64,000 bases of DNA from Peptoclostridium acidaminophilum DSM 3953 (GTDB lineage Bacteria > Bacillota > Clostridia > Peptostreptococcales > Peptostreptococcaceae), in the NCBI RefSeq assembly GCF_000597865.1, contig NZ_CP007452.1, forward strand, positions 1,681,183-1,745,182. The letters run 5' to 3'. How positions within the stretch are numbered: position 1 is the stretch's first letter; each line of letters opens with the position of its first letter. This document shows, piece after piece, positions 25,498-34,225 of the stretch. Both the position numbers and the translations under genes were made by a program. The notes under the pieces were generated by a model, which did not search any database, was not told the origin of the DNA, and saw nothing but the letters and a program-made list of their open reading frames with translations.

Positions 25498-25698
25498 TGC
25501 AGTGTGAGATATCCGGACCGGATGGCCGAAGATGCAATACAAAATGTTTAGCCGACTTTTTGTAGAAACTTTCAGGCAAACGTATCGCTGCAAGATGGGA
25601 CTCTGAAGAGACCGCATCGCTTATTTTACGAGGCTGGCGGCACCGAAGGGGATACATGCCGGCAGGCATATAAGCTCTCAGGTAAAGATAACAGGGGT
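25498..25698 (+). promoter_or_regulatory. Tandem glycine riboswitch, plus strand
   Basis: Two aptamers in series. The first shows GTGTGAGATATCC, GGATGGCCGAAGATGCAA, AAACTTTCAGGCAAACG and GGGACTCTGAAGAGACCGC; the second GGCGGCACCGAAGGGGATA, AAGCTCTCAGGTAAAGATAACAGGGG. The two are joined by a short linker as in classic gcvT-type tandem riboswitches. It drives the plus strand, away from the grd operon, towards the decayed methylase and the gene at 26802. Confidence 0.92.
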
Positions 25699-25743
25699 AT
25701 GGAAAGGCTTTTTCTTCTTATGCCTTTTTATACCTTTTCTTTG
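25696..25743 (+). terminator. Terminator of the plus-strand tandem glycine riboswitch
   Basis: GGTAT..AAAGGC / GCCTTTTTATACC stem followed by TTTTCTTTG. It overlaps the end of the second aptamer, as expected for a glycine-controlled antitermination switch. Confidence 0.75.
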
Positions 25744-25887
25744 TTTTGTTTTATAAAATCATACTTTTGCAAAATCTTTCTCCACTAAAACGCCATAGCA
25801 TAATGTAACCCGGATTACAGAATTCTTAAAATTCTGTGGGATCCATTGTTTTTGTGTTGGTATTTATGTCAGGAGGAATTTTGCGCC

Positions 25888-26719
25888 ATGTTAACTAATA
25901 ATAGAAATAAATATGTGAGCCCTTTTATAAAATGGGCAAAAGATGAAAAACATCTTTTGAATGAAATCGAAAAATTTATTCCCGGAAAATTCACAAGCTA
26001 CAGGGAGCCTTTTTTTGGGAGGCGGAGCTTTGCTCTTCCACCTTCAACCTCAAAACGCAGTCCTGAATGCCGTCAATAACGAGCTCGTCAACTTATATAC
26101 AGTTATAAGGGACCAAGTGGAGCTTTTAATTGACGACCTTAAAAAGCATGTCAACGAAAAGGAATACTTCTACAACATAAGGTCTTTTGATCGAAACGGA
26201 AAAATCGATGACCTTTCAGACGTTGAAAGAGCTTCGAGAATAATATATCTCAACAAAACCTGCTTCAACGGTTTTTTCAAGACAAACGAGTGTGGACAGT
26301 TTGATGCCCCGTTTGGCTCGTACAAAAATCCTAAGATAGTGAATAAAATCATACTCAGATCAGTAAGCGAATATTTCAACAGGAACAATATAACATTCAC
26401 TAACACAAGCTTTGAAGATGCTCTTCAGGATATAGAAAAAGGAGCTTTCGTATATCTGGCTCCCCCATCTGTTCCTGTATCTGACAATTCAAAGTTTGCC
26501 AACGGCTTTACGAGAGAAGACCATATGAAGCTCAGAGAGCTTTGCGACTACCTGACTTCAAGGGAGATCAACTTTTTGCTTTCCAACTCTTCCGATTCTT
26601 TTGTTCATGACCTGTATCGGGATTACAATATAGAAATAATAGAAATAGGAAGAAACATTAATTCCATATCTTCAAAAAGAGGTCAAATCGAAGAAGTTCT
26701 TATAAGAAATTATAAATAG
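25888..26719 (+). pseudogene. Dam-type (GATC) adenine methylase, frameshifted and active-site dead
   Basis: The first 43 or so codons (FIKWAKDEKHLLNEIEKFIPGKFTSYREPFFG) match the start of DpnM/Dam-like D12-class N6-adenine methylases. At 26010-26019 a T7G3 run holds one extra base, so the chain shifts by +1 and continues in the next frame as GGGALLFHLQP to the stop at 26719. A second lesion hits the catalytic motif IV: DPPY has become APPS in VYLAPPSVPVSD. The C-terminal RGxxEEVLIRNY is kept. ATG 25888 has AGGAGGAATTTTGCGCC upstream. The frameshift plus the loss of both D and Y argue for a pseudogene, though a sequencing error could explain the shift alone. No partner endonuclease is visible. 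Confidence 0.8.
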
Positions 26720-26801
26720 ATTGCCGTAATTTCATTTAAGTTGCTCCGGAAATTTTCCGGTTGAGGCATTAATTTATAAAAAGAAAAAGGAGATGTTTTT
26801 T

Positions 26802-27374
26802 ATGCTTAAGAAAATAAAAATAAACCTTAACGTAATGGAGTCTATGCTTTACTACTGGGAAGCTACTAATGAAAAAGAAAAAGTTGGAGAGGCTTTTATA
26901 AAAGCCGTAGCCGGAGCTCCGGAAATGAAGCTTACTTATGGTGCTGATTTCGACGAAGAGTCTGCAAGAAAAGGCCTAAGTGCTATTTCAAACAGAGAGC
27001 CCTTCACTCCTAAAAGCAGAAACGAAGGCCGTTTCTGGAACGACAACATGTGGATGCTTGAGGACATGGACTATATGAGAGCTATAATGCAGCCTCTTAA
27101 AGTGCTTAATGTTGATTCTGTTATTGAAGAAGTAAATTCAAAAGGCGATTTTGGAATTGAAGAAGTAGAAGTTATATTCCTTCCTCTTCACCTTAAGCCT
27201 TATTACACTGTTGGAAACAAGCTTATCATAAACTTCTTCACTGTTAAGCCTGACCGAGTTGAGTCTAAGCCTGTAGTTGTAGGCAACGTTGAGCTTGATC
27301 TTGAGTCAAGGGAATTCGTAAAAATAGAAGATCTTAAGACTTTCATAGCTTCAAAGCTAATGGAGCTTAAGTAA
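26802..27374 (+). CDS. Conserved protein of unknown function near glycine genes
   Basis: 190-residue soluble protein without signal peptide or membrane segments. It begins LKKIKINLNVMESMLYYWEATNEKEKVGEAFI and ends in an acidic/hydrophobic half with EVIFLPLHLKPYYTVGNKLIINFF. I think it belongs to a small family I remember as TDE2712-like, named from Treponema denticola, another glycine-reductase organism; this is from memory and unverified. Start set at ATG 26802, eight bases after AAAGGAGA. It follows the methylase pseudogene by 82 bases and so may be the functional target of the plus-strand glycine riboswitch. Function unknown. Confidence 0.75.
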   Translation: MLKKIKINLNVMESMLYYWEATNEKEKVGEAFIKAVAGAPEMKLTYGADFDEESARKGLSAISNREPFTPKSRNEGRFWNDNMWMLEDMDYMRAIMQPLKVLNVDSVIEEVNSKGDFGIEEVEVIFLPLHLKPYYTVGNKLIINFFTVKPDRVESKPVVVGNVELDLESREFVKIEDLKTFIASKLMELK

Positions 27375-27404
27375 TAATCAATCCATTTAACTGAAATCGC
27401 ACGC

Positions 27405-27453
27405 AAAGAGAGCTCCTTAAACTGCTTTATGCAGCAAAAGGAGCTCTTTTTTT
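27405..27453. terminator. Bidirectional terminator, convergent genes
   Basis: AAAGAGAGCTCCTT / AAAGGAGCTCTTTTTTT with an inner CTGC/GCAG pairing, between the 26802 gene and the 27469 gene. Confidence 0.9.
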
Positions 27454-27468
27454 ATGGGCATATACATT

Positions 27469-28182
27469 TTACTTGTCTGTTTTTATAGGCTTTCCTGCTT
27501 TGCCAGCTAAAATCAGCGCAAACGCGATAGCAAATATTGCCGCTACGCCGACATCTCCCATTATAATCAGCGTGGCTACTTTTGCCGGCAGAAAATTCGG
27601 AGAATATCTTATGGCGGCTGCAACAGCTGCACCTAAAGCAATGAGCATAAGTGTATGCTCTTTCTTTATTGACGACGCATACATAACCAGCATTGCACCG
27701 AGAATCCCCGGCAACGCATAGTTGAATGAGCCCAGAAGTGGAGCCGGTATTGTATTGACAATCAACTGTCCTGCTACCATCACCACTCCAAGTACGGCCA
27801 GATTGACTATGACGGATGATACCAGTGCAAATATTCCCGCCACCTCGGCCTTTTTGCTTCCGGGCTCTAACTCCATGGCGGACTGAACCGCACTTATGAC
27901 TGGAAGCCGCATATTTCCAATGTTTCCGGAAAGGAATGAAATGTATGAACCGGCAGGGCCAAGAACCGGAAAATAAGAAATTGGCTCTACAATCCAAACT
28001 ATCCCAACAAATCCCGCAATTGCCACAAGACCGGCTATTATGTTTTCAGAGCTTGGAACATATCCCAGTACAAACGTCAAATATGCCGGTATGGACAGTG
28101 AAAATATGAGTGCTGTCACAATTGTCAGCCTGCCCCAAAAGTGAACGTCTCTATTGAATTTATCAATTCTTTCATTGTTCAT
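27469..28182 (-). CDS. Integral membrane protein paired with DUF5058
   Basis: 237-residue protein with about seven hydrophobic segments and a short charged N-terminus (NNERIDKFNRDVHFWGRL). I do not recognise a named transporter family with confidence. It always reads as a partner of the DUF5058 gene, which it follows by 10 bases (AGGAGGGATATC ribosome site). The central PVLGPAGSYISFLSGNIGNMRLP is a likely pore or binding region because it is glycine/proline-rich between helices. Together the pair may form a small-molecule transporter; substrate unknown. Confidence 0.7.
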   Translation of the reverse strand: MNNERIDKFNRDVHFWGRLTIVTALIFSLSIPAYLTFVLGYVPSSENIIAGLVAIAGFVGIVWIVEPISYFPVLGPAGSYISFLSGNIGNMRLPVISAVQSAMELEPGSKKAEVAGIFALVSSVIVNLAVLGVVMVAGQLIVNTIPAPLLGSFNYALPGILGAMLVMYASSIKKEHTLMLIALGAAVAAAIRYSPNFLPAKVATLIIMGDVGVAAIFAIAFALILAGKAGKPIKTDK

Positions 28183-28192
28183 GATATCCCTC

Positions 28193-28906
28193 CTATCCTA
28201 CAATGCTTCCTACTATCATTCCTGCAATTACAGCAAAGCCCATTGCCCATTCCTTCATCCACTTCATGGATTCATTGCGCGCAGCTGCAGTTTTAATGAT
28301 GTACATGACAACCGCACCTGCCACTAGCGCTGCCAGAGGGGCTGCTGTGGAGCTCTCCAGTCCCTTACTTACCTCCTTGTAACTAAGCGTAAGGAAAATA
28401 ACAAACGGAGCAAATGTAGACATATATCCAATAATCAGCGGATTTGATCTTTGTGCAGCTTCATGGAAACTATCCAATTTCTTGTTTGTCAGCAGCACCA
28501 TGATCAGCCAGCCTGATCCTCCAATGGTCATAACCCACGCAGCTGCCGACAGCATCTGCGGTGTAAAATCAGGTGTTGCTACAGTACCGGCGCTGCCAAG
28601 TTTGGCTGCAATCATCTCGAATGCAGCGGAGCCAATGACGCCTACACGAGCTAGAGTTATCGGACCTCCAATCTGGGCAATCAAGGCTACCGCGATTGCA
28701 AATACAGCCATTGCTGGTCCGAGAGTTCCAATCACCCCGATTCGAAGCGATTTACGGACTTCATCATCAGTCAGCACATTAGTGTCCTTTACAAAATGCT
28801 TAGCCAGTCTGTAGAAGATTAGTACCTGTACAACAACAACTGATATAATCGCCACTGACAGCACCCACATCATGGGACTGTTAGCGATTATTAACGTCTC
28901 CTTCAT
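28193..28906 (-). CDS. DUF5058 family membrane protein
   Basis: 237-residue membrane protein with about seven helices. The family signature region RIGVIGTLGPAMAVFAIAVALIAQIGGPITLARVGVIGSA lies around residues 50-95. I set the start at ATG 28906 with AAGGAGGTTTACTTTT upstream; the longer frame to 28930 starts inside the ribosome site. It precedes the 27469 gene. A terminator separates it from the MFS gene upstream, so the pair can be expressed alone. A transport role is inferred. Confidence 0.75.
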   Translation of the reverse strand: MKETLIIANSPMMWVLSVAIISVVVVQVLIFYRLAKHFVKDTNVLTDDEVRKSLRIGVIGTLGPAMAVFAIAVALIAQIGGPITLARVGVIGSAAFEMIAAKLGSAGTVATPDFTPQMLSAAAWVMTIGGSGWLIMVLLTNKKLDSFHEAAQRSNPLIIGYMSTFAPFVIFLTLSYKEVSKGLESSTAAPLAALVAGAVVMYIIKTAAARNESMKWMKEWAMGFAVIAGMIVGSIVG

Positions 28907-29010
28907 AAAAGTAAACCTCCTTTTCAGCATGTAGTATTGTTTTTTATACCCTAATCAACATTAACGCAAAAATGTTTCGCTTTTTACAATTAAAATAAAT
29001 TCGATTAATA

Positions 29011-29062
29011 ATAAAACACACCGCGTATTGGATTTTATTATCCAGTACTCGATGTGTTTTAT
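29011..29062 (-). terminator. Terminator after the MFS gene
   Basis: Long, mostly paired stem with ATAAAACACA / TGTGTTTTAT ends and an inner TGGAT/ATCCA pairing, between the MFS stop (29119) and the DUF5058 start. Confidence 0.85.
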
Positions 29063-29118
29063 ACTGTTTCCATAACTCTTTAAATTAATCGCATAATTTC
29101 ATTATTTTCGACCAGCTA

Positions 29119-30414
29119 TTAGCCTTCGTATATGTTCTGACCCTTTGTTTCTGTTGTGAATAATGAAGCTGTAAAGCTTACTGCCATCAATGCTATTAAG
29201 ACAAAATACGCTTTCTCGTATCCTACTGCCGGCGTAGCTTGATAGTTATCAAGAATTTTACCCATTATTACAGGCACAACAGCCGCTCCAAGGAAACCAA
29301 TGCAGTTTACAACACCTGTCGCCATACCAGCAAGTCTTCTGTCGTTAACCTCAGTGCCCACAGTCCAACACATAGTAAAGCCTGACATAACAAATCCAAA
29401 AGCAAGCATGAATGGAGCAAGCATTCCTATAGGCATTCTTGTATAGATAAGCACTATCCATCCCAGGAGAGTAAGGCCTCCAGTAGCCAGCAAAGGAATC
29501 TTTCTTGTTTTAAAACGGTCTGAAAGGTATCCGATTACAAGGCCGCTTATTGCGGAACCTACAACGGCTGTCATTATATAGTTTGCAGCCTGTATTTTCT
29601 CCAGAGTGTAGGCCTGCATAAGGTAAGAAACCCCGAAGGTTCCAAGCAGTACAACATATCCTGTATATAATCCTATATATGAAAGTGATATAATCCATGT
29701 TCTCTTGTTAGACATTATAGATTTAAGTGCCGGCATAACTTTGATGTCAGAACTTACTGCAGGTCTGTTTTCAAGCTCGTCCATGCCCGGTAGCCCCATG
29801 TCTTTAGGGTCGTCTTTTACAAATAAAACAGTCAATACTGCAAAGACTATCATTGCAAGTCCCATGTATATGAAAGTGCTTCTCCAGCCAAATGTACCAA
29901 CGGCAACAACAAGAGGCGTTTGTGCCAACAATGCTCCCAGGTTTGCCGACATTCCTACAAATCCAATCATAAGAGCGAAATTTCTTGAATAGAACCATCT
30001 TGATTGTATTTTTATCAGACATATAAACACTACAGAGACTCCGATTCCAACAAGGAATCTGCCTGCATATGCTACTAGTAAATTTGGCGCCATGCCAAAC
30101 ATTACTGATCCTGCCGCTGCTATTATCGAAAAAATTGACACTGTCTTTTTCGGCCCTATCTTATCTGCGAGTATTCCCGAGGGAATCTGCATTATGAAAT
30201 ATGCATAGAAGTACATGGCACCTATGTTCGCAAACTGGGCAGCACCTATATTGAATGTGCTCTCAAGGTCATTTTTTACGACTCCGGCACTCATACGGTG
30301 GAACGTTACGAACACATACACGGCCGCCAGAATTGACCATACAATCCATCTGTAGCTTTCGACTTTCTTGACATCGTCTGTTTTGATGCTTTTCTGTTTT
30401 ATTGTTGATTCCAT
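29119..30414 (-). CDS. MFS transporter
   Basis: 431-residue major facilitator with twelve predicted helices. The loop 2-3 motif GILADKIGPKKT and its counterpart GYLSDRFKTRKIP in the second half are clear. The sequence FHRMSAGVVKNDLE before helix 2 resembles the anion:cation symporter/NarK-like branch of organic anion carriers; the substrate is not known. Start ATG 30414 follows AGGAGGAGAGTTTC. The upstream region is followed by an IS110-family insertion, beyond which lies a PucR-type regulator on the same strand; before the insertion these may have been neighbours. Confidence 0.85.
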   Translation of the reverse strand: MESTIKQKSIKTDDVKKVESYRWIVWSILAAVYVFVTFHRMSAGVVKNDLESTFNIGAAQFANIGAMYFYAYFIMQIPSGILADKIGPKKTVSIFSIIAAAGSVMFGMAPNLLVAYAGRFLVGIGVSVVFICLIKIQSRWFYSRNFALMIGFVGMSANLGALLAQTPLVVAVGTFGWRSTFIYMGLAMIVFAVLTVLFVKDDPKDMGLPGMDELENRPAVSSDIKVMPALKSIMSNKRTWIISLSYIGLYTGYVVLLGTFGVSYLMQAYTLEKIQAANYIMTAVVGSAISGLVIGYLSDRFKTRKIPLLATGGLTLLGWIVLIYTRMPIGMLAPFMLAFGFVMSGFTMCWTVGTEVNDRRLAGMATGVVNCIGFLGAAVVPVIMGKILDNYQATPAVGYEKAYFVLIALMAVSFTASLFTTETKGQNIYEG

Positions 30415-30604
30415 GAAACTCTCCTCCTGGTATGATGCAGTCATAGACAAATAGTAGTCTTCTACATCATTTCTAATCTATATCAAGGTTGGTAAGAGGG
30501 TTCTCCTCGGATATGTCATCCAACCATTGATACGTGTTTAAAGTTTCAAGATTTTTGTATAGTTACTTACTCCTAGACTTTGTCTGCTACATAAGGTATC
30601 ATTT

Positions 30605-30800
30605 TCCATTGGATAGGGAAAAGGACGTTCACCTCCTAGGGAGTTGACTCTCGTTCAACGATACCCGTAACTAAGACAGTCATTCCATTCAATGAAAATT
30701 TATGTTTTAGGCTGGTTGGGAGCCCTTAAGCTATACCCGTATCACATGCCAGGTTGTGTATTCATTGTTGTTTATGGAACCCTATCGGAAGGAGTTTACT
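30605..30800 (+). ncRNA. Candidate bridge-RNA region of the IS110 element
   Basis: About 195 non-coding bases between the left sub-terminal repeat and the transposase ribosome site, with several short inverted repeats (CACCTCCTAGGGAG; GGGAGCCC). IS110-group elements encode a bridge RNA in this position that pairs target and donor DNA. I cannot assign its loops by eye. Confidence 0.4.
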
Positions 30801-32093
30801 ATGAATAACCGTAATTATCTGTCCGCTGGTATCGATGTCGGTTCAGCCTTCAGCTGGATGTCCATCGTCGACCAGAGCGGGACTGCAATCCAAAAACCTT
30901 TTAAGATCACACATAACAACTCGAATTCCTTGGAAAAGGCTGTTTCTGCACTAAAAAAAGCAGAAGAGCTGTATTCCATGAAATGTCGAATATTTCTGGA
31001 ATCCACAGGGATTTATCATTTCCCACTCTTCTGCTTCTTGGTTGATTCTGGCTTTGACGTGTCCATAATCAATCCTATTATCACACATTCTGTGAAAAAT
31101 GCAAGCATTAGAAAAGTGAAAAATGATAAAATCGATTCTCTCGGTATTGCCAAACTTGGTCTTTCTCATGATTTGCCGGTTTCTCAGTTTCCAGCAAAGC
31201 TCGTTCTTGAGCTTCGCACCCTCACTCGAAAATACTATGACCTTACGGATGAAAAATCTGCTCATATCAACAGGCTAAAGGGCTATCTGCATACTGTGTT
31301 TCCACAGTACATTGGTATTTTCAACGATATTACCGGCACCACATCCACCATGATTCTTCGCCAGTATGGTACTCCGGATAAAATACTTCGCGGCCATAAA
31401 AAAACCATGATTTCTAAAATCTCAAAAGCTTCAAGAAAAGGTATCTCCAAAGCTACTGATCGTTATGAAAAGCTTTATCAGGCCGCGCTAGCTGCTAAAT
31501 CCTTTGGCTGCCAGATTGAAAGTGTCTACTTCAATATTTCACTGACGCTTGATCTGATTGAACGATTGGCTTGTGCCATTAACTCCATTATGGAGCGTAT
31601 CCAGCAATTGGTTGCCTTCAATAAGAATGAGGAATTTGTCAAACAGATTTCATGGCTTAACTCCATCAAAGGCGTTGGATTTCTTTCTGCTGTAACCATC
31701 ATGTGTGAGATTGGCGATTTCTCAACCTTTAGGAGTCCTAAACAGCTTTTTGCCTTCTTTGGCCTGGATCCTGAGGTAAACCAGTCCGGCAACTTCAACG
31801 GCACTGATGTCCATATGTCCAAACGTGGCTCCAGAATTGCCAGACGCGCTATTTTCGCTGTTGCATTGGCTTCTATCCGCAGGAAACGAGATGGTGAAGC
31901 AATCAATCCGTATCTTTGCGATTACTACATGAAAAAAGCCGCTCAGAAACCTAAGATGGTTGCTCTTGGTGCTATCATGCACAAAATTTGTAACATCATA
32001 TTTGCAGTCCTTCGTGATGAAAAGGGTTTTGAGCTCCGTTCACCTCAGGAGCATTGCAAGCAATATAAAAGACCAACTCAGATGGCTGCATAA
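30801..32093 (+). CDS. IS110 family transposase (DEDD type)
   Basis: 430 residues. The RuvC-like N-terminal domain shows D12 (AGIDVG), E67 (FLESTG), D109 and D112 (KNDKIDSLGIAKL), the DEDD tetrad. The C-terminal transposase_20 domain has SIKGVGFLSAVTI and the serine-bearing MSKRGSRIARRAIF. Full length and apparently intact. ATG 30801 has GGAAGGAGTTTACT upstream. Codon use and spacing differ from the flanking minus-strand genes, in line with a recent arrival. Confidence 0.95.
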   Translation: MNNRNYLSAGIDVGSAFSWMSIVDQSGTAIQKPFKITHNNSNSLEKAVSALKKAEELYSMKCRIFLESTGIYHFPLFCFLVDSGFDVSIINPIITHSVKNASIRKVKNDKIDSLGIAKLGLSHDLPVSQFPAKLVLELRTLTRKYYDLTDEKSAHINRLKGYLHTVFPQYIGIFNDITGTTSTMILRQYGTPDKILRGHKKTMISKISKASRKGISKATDRYEKLYQAALAAKSFGCQIESVYFNISLTLDLIERLACAINSIMERIQQLVAFNKNEEFVKQISWLNSIKGVGFLSAVTIMCEIGDFSTFRSPKQLFAFFGLDPEVNQSGNFNGTDVHMSKRGSRIARRAIFAVALASIRRKRDGEAINPYLCDYYMKKAAQKPKMVALGAIMHKICNIIFAVLRDEKGFELRSPQEHCKQYKRPTQMAA

Positions 32094-32411
32094 ATACACG
32101 TCCGACATATGCATAACTACCACTTGTTCGAAAATCCAATGGATTTACGTTTATTTAGGTTACCCTTTTTTAGGACAGCAACAAATCAAATATTTTTTCG
32201 TATTAACCGTTGACAATAACTAGCTGGTCTTGCAATTTTTTAGATGTTAGACTTTAAATCGATAACATTCTTTTTACAAGGATAACATTTTCCCCGGCTT
32301 CATCTCAACGCAAATACTTTTCTTAATTTTCGAAATAATGTGCGGATGAATAAATTTTCTTTTTTTACGCAATTCTCGAAATTTTTTTCAATTTTCTTCA
32401 AGGAGTTTCAA

Positions 32412-32450
32412 AAAATTAAATGGCCTCGCAAAAGCTACGAAGCCATCATA
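32412..32450 (-). terminator. Terminator after the PucR-type regulator
   Basis: ATGGC..CG / CG..GCCAT stem (32420-32446) followed on the minus strand by TTTAATTTTTTG. The rest of 32094-32481 holds the end of the IS element and otherwise nothing I recognise. Confidence 0.7.
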
Positions 32451-32481
32451 TATGGTAATTACATGTTGGTTTTCAATTGTT

Positions 32482-34110
32482 CTAGTAAAACAATTTAAGC
32501 AAAACTTCCAGTTTTAGCCTGTTCATAGGGTTATCCAGATCCAGCTTTGTCATGTCGGTTATTTCTTCAATTCTTTTGCGGACTGTGTTTATATGAACAA
32601 ATAATTTTTTAGCCGTTAGGCTGTAATTCATCTTGCATTCCAGATAAACTCTCAGCGTATGCACAAGCTCCCTGTGCTCTTCACAGCTAAGCAAGAAATC
32701 AATATCCTTCATCATTAAATCTATTTCATCATCTTTAATGTCAAGCCATGCAAAAGCGCCCATTTGCGAATATGTCCAGAAATTGTCCGAGGGATAAAGC
32801 AGTTTGCCAATATTAAGCGCCTGTTCAGCTCTGCCGTGATTTCTTTTAATCTCGTATATAAAATCCGATGCATCCGACATTCCGAATACGAGATTAACAT
32901 CATCCGTCTTCAGCTCCAATTCCAGCCTCTTTTTTAAATTGTCCAATTTTTCACGAATCAGGCCGATGTTTTGTTCTTCAGAAAAACCCTCTTCCCGCTT
33001 GAAAAGAAATAGACACTTGTCGTCATCAATTAAAGCCATTTTTAAATAATTAGGCTCAAATGTACCTCTTATACAATTCTTTAAAATATCCCTGTATCCC
33101 GCAAGGATTAAATTCTTGTTTGTTTGTTTCATTATTGCAACATACGACTTATTGTTTATACCCAGGTTCAGTTCATTGGCTGCTTTAATTATTTCTTCTT
33201 TGCCGCTAAGCTTTTCCTCCAGGATATTGTTTATAAACTTCTCAAAGTCAGTATCCGCTATGCTTTGTGCAACAAGAATCTGCTCATACATATCCTGAAT
33301 CATCAGGAATCCTATTCGCAAGGCAAACTGGTCAAAATAGTCAATCAGACTTGTAGCCTCAATGACAACAAAATATGCCTTAATCTTGTTTTCAACCGTT
33401 ATAGGCACTGTTATCCAGCTGAAAGGCTTTTCATATCTTTCATCGTAGAACCTGTATCTGGCCATCTTCAGATTGTCGCAGAGCATCTCCTTGCTGAAAT
33501 TGAATGATGGATTCCAGAAATCCTCCATGGTCAAATTCCCGGATACCTCTTTGAATCGGTGTGAGCTGTATTGGGCCTTTTCTTTCGAGATATCATACAG
33601 CATCGCCGGAAATTTCATTTCATATTCGATAGCACTTAAAATTTTATCTATTTTTCTGACATGATATGATGAGTCAAGAAATTTGTGGGCCTTTATTTCG
33701 CCAATATTGAATTGCCGTATGTTCTTGTTCATAACCTTGACGTTTATTGCATTCATTATGTCCATCCATGAATCCCCGGATGGAATGCATATCAAGGGCA
33801 CATCGCTTTTGTTGAACGCCTCCAAAATGTTGTCAGGGATTTCACTCAGGTATCTGCCTATTTTTATTCCAAAGCATGTGGCGTTTCTAAAATATTCGGT
33901 TTGTACATACTCCTCAAAAAGTCCCGGATTTTGCACAAAAATGTAACCGGCGCTGACTACAAATTCCCGCCCACGTGTCCAGCGATAGCCATCAGGAGCA
34001 TCCAACACAGCAATCCCCTGTATTTGTTTGTTAAGTCCGCCATGTCCTGCAAGGACTTTGTACTCCTTGAAAAAGTCTGAATCGAGCATTTCTCTTACTG
34101 ATATCCCCAT
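32482..34110 (-). CDS. PucR family transcriptional regulator
   Basis: 542-residue cytosolic regulator. The N-terminal PucR ligand-sensing domain runs from about 3 to 125 (VREMLDSDFFKEYKVLAGHGGLNKQI, VLDAPDGYRWTRGREFVVSAGY); a central GGDEF-like/CdaR linker follows, and the C-terminal HTH_30 helix-turn-helix is MNYSLTAKKLFVHINTVRKRIEEI. Such proteins often activate catabolic or transport operons in response to purines, allantoin or amino acids. Start ATG 34110 (AAGGTTGGTG upstream). It probably controls the transporter genes downstream that the IS110 element now separates from it (inference). Confidence 0.88.
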   Translation of the reverse strand: MGISVREMLDSDFFKEYKVLAGHGGLNKQIQGIAVLDAPDGYRWTRGREFVVSAGYIFVQNPGLFEEYVQTEYFRNATCFGIKIGRYLSEIPDNILEAFNKSDVPLICIPSGDSWMDIMNAINVKVMNKNIRQFNIGEIKAHKFLDSSYHVRKIDKILSAIEYEMKFPAMLYDISKEKAQYSSHRFKEVSGNLTMEDFWNPSFNFSKEMLCDNLKMARYRFYDERYEKPFSWITVPITVENKIKAYFVVIEATSLIDYFDQFALRIGFLMIQDMYEQILVAQSIADTDFEKFINNILEEKLSGKEEIIKAANELNLGINNKSYVAIMKQTNKNLILAGYRDILKNCIRGTFEPNYLKMALIDDDKCLFLFKREEGFSEEQNIGLIREKLDNLKKRLELELKTDDVNLVFGMSDASDFIYEIKRNHGRAEQALNIGKLLYPSDNFWTYSQMGAFAWLDIKDDEIDLMMKDIDFLLSCEEHRELVHTLRVYLECKMNYSLTAKKLFVHINTVRKRIEEITDMTKLDLDNPMNRLKLEVLLKLFY

Positions 34111-34153
34111 ATTCACACCAACCTTATAAGCTATTAGATGACTTGAAAAATAT

Positions 34154-34191
34154 AAGGGACAGGGGACACTAGAACCGTCCCGCTGTCCCTT
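34154..34191. repeat. REP-like palindromic repeat
   Basis: Imperfect palindrome AAGGGACAGgGGAC..GTCCcGCTGTCCCTT around CACTAGAACC. It closely resembles the 'GGACACTAGAACCGTCCC' repeats scattered in many clostridial genomes, which are thought to be mobilised by REP-associated tyrosine (Y1) transposases. No transposase is near it here. It also may act as the folK terminator or spacer between folK and the regulator gene. Confidence 0.65.
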
Positions 34192-34225
34192 GTTTGCTTC
34201 TTCATTAGCTTTTTATCCTATAATG

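Larger units (their letters stand above)
30590..32150 (+). mobile_element. IS110-family insertion sequence
   Basis: One intact transposase gene with about 200 bases of non-coding DNA before it and 60 after it. TCCATTGGAT at 30605-30614 recurs inverted as ATCCAATGGA at 32134-32143, which may be the sub-terminal inverted repeats seen in IS1111-type members. Exact ends are unknown because this family makes no reliable target duplications. Confidence 0.65.
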
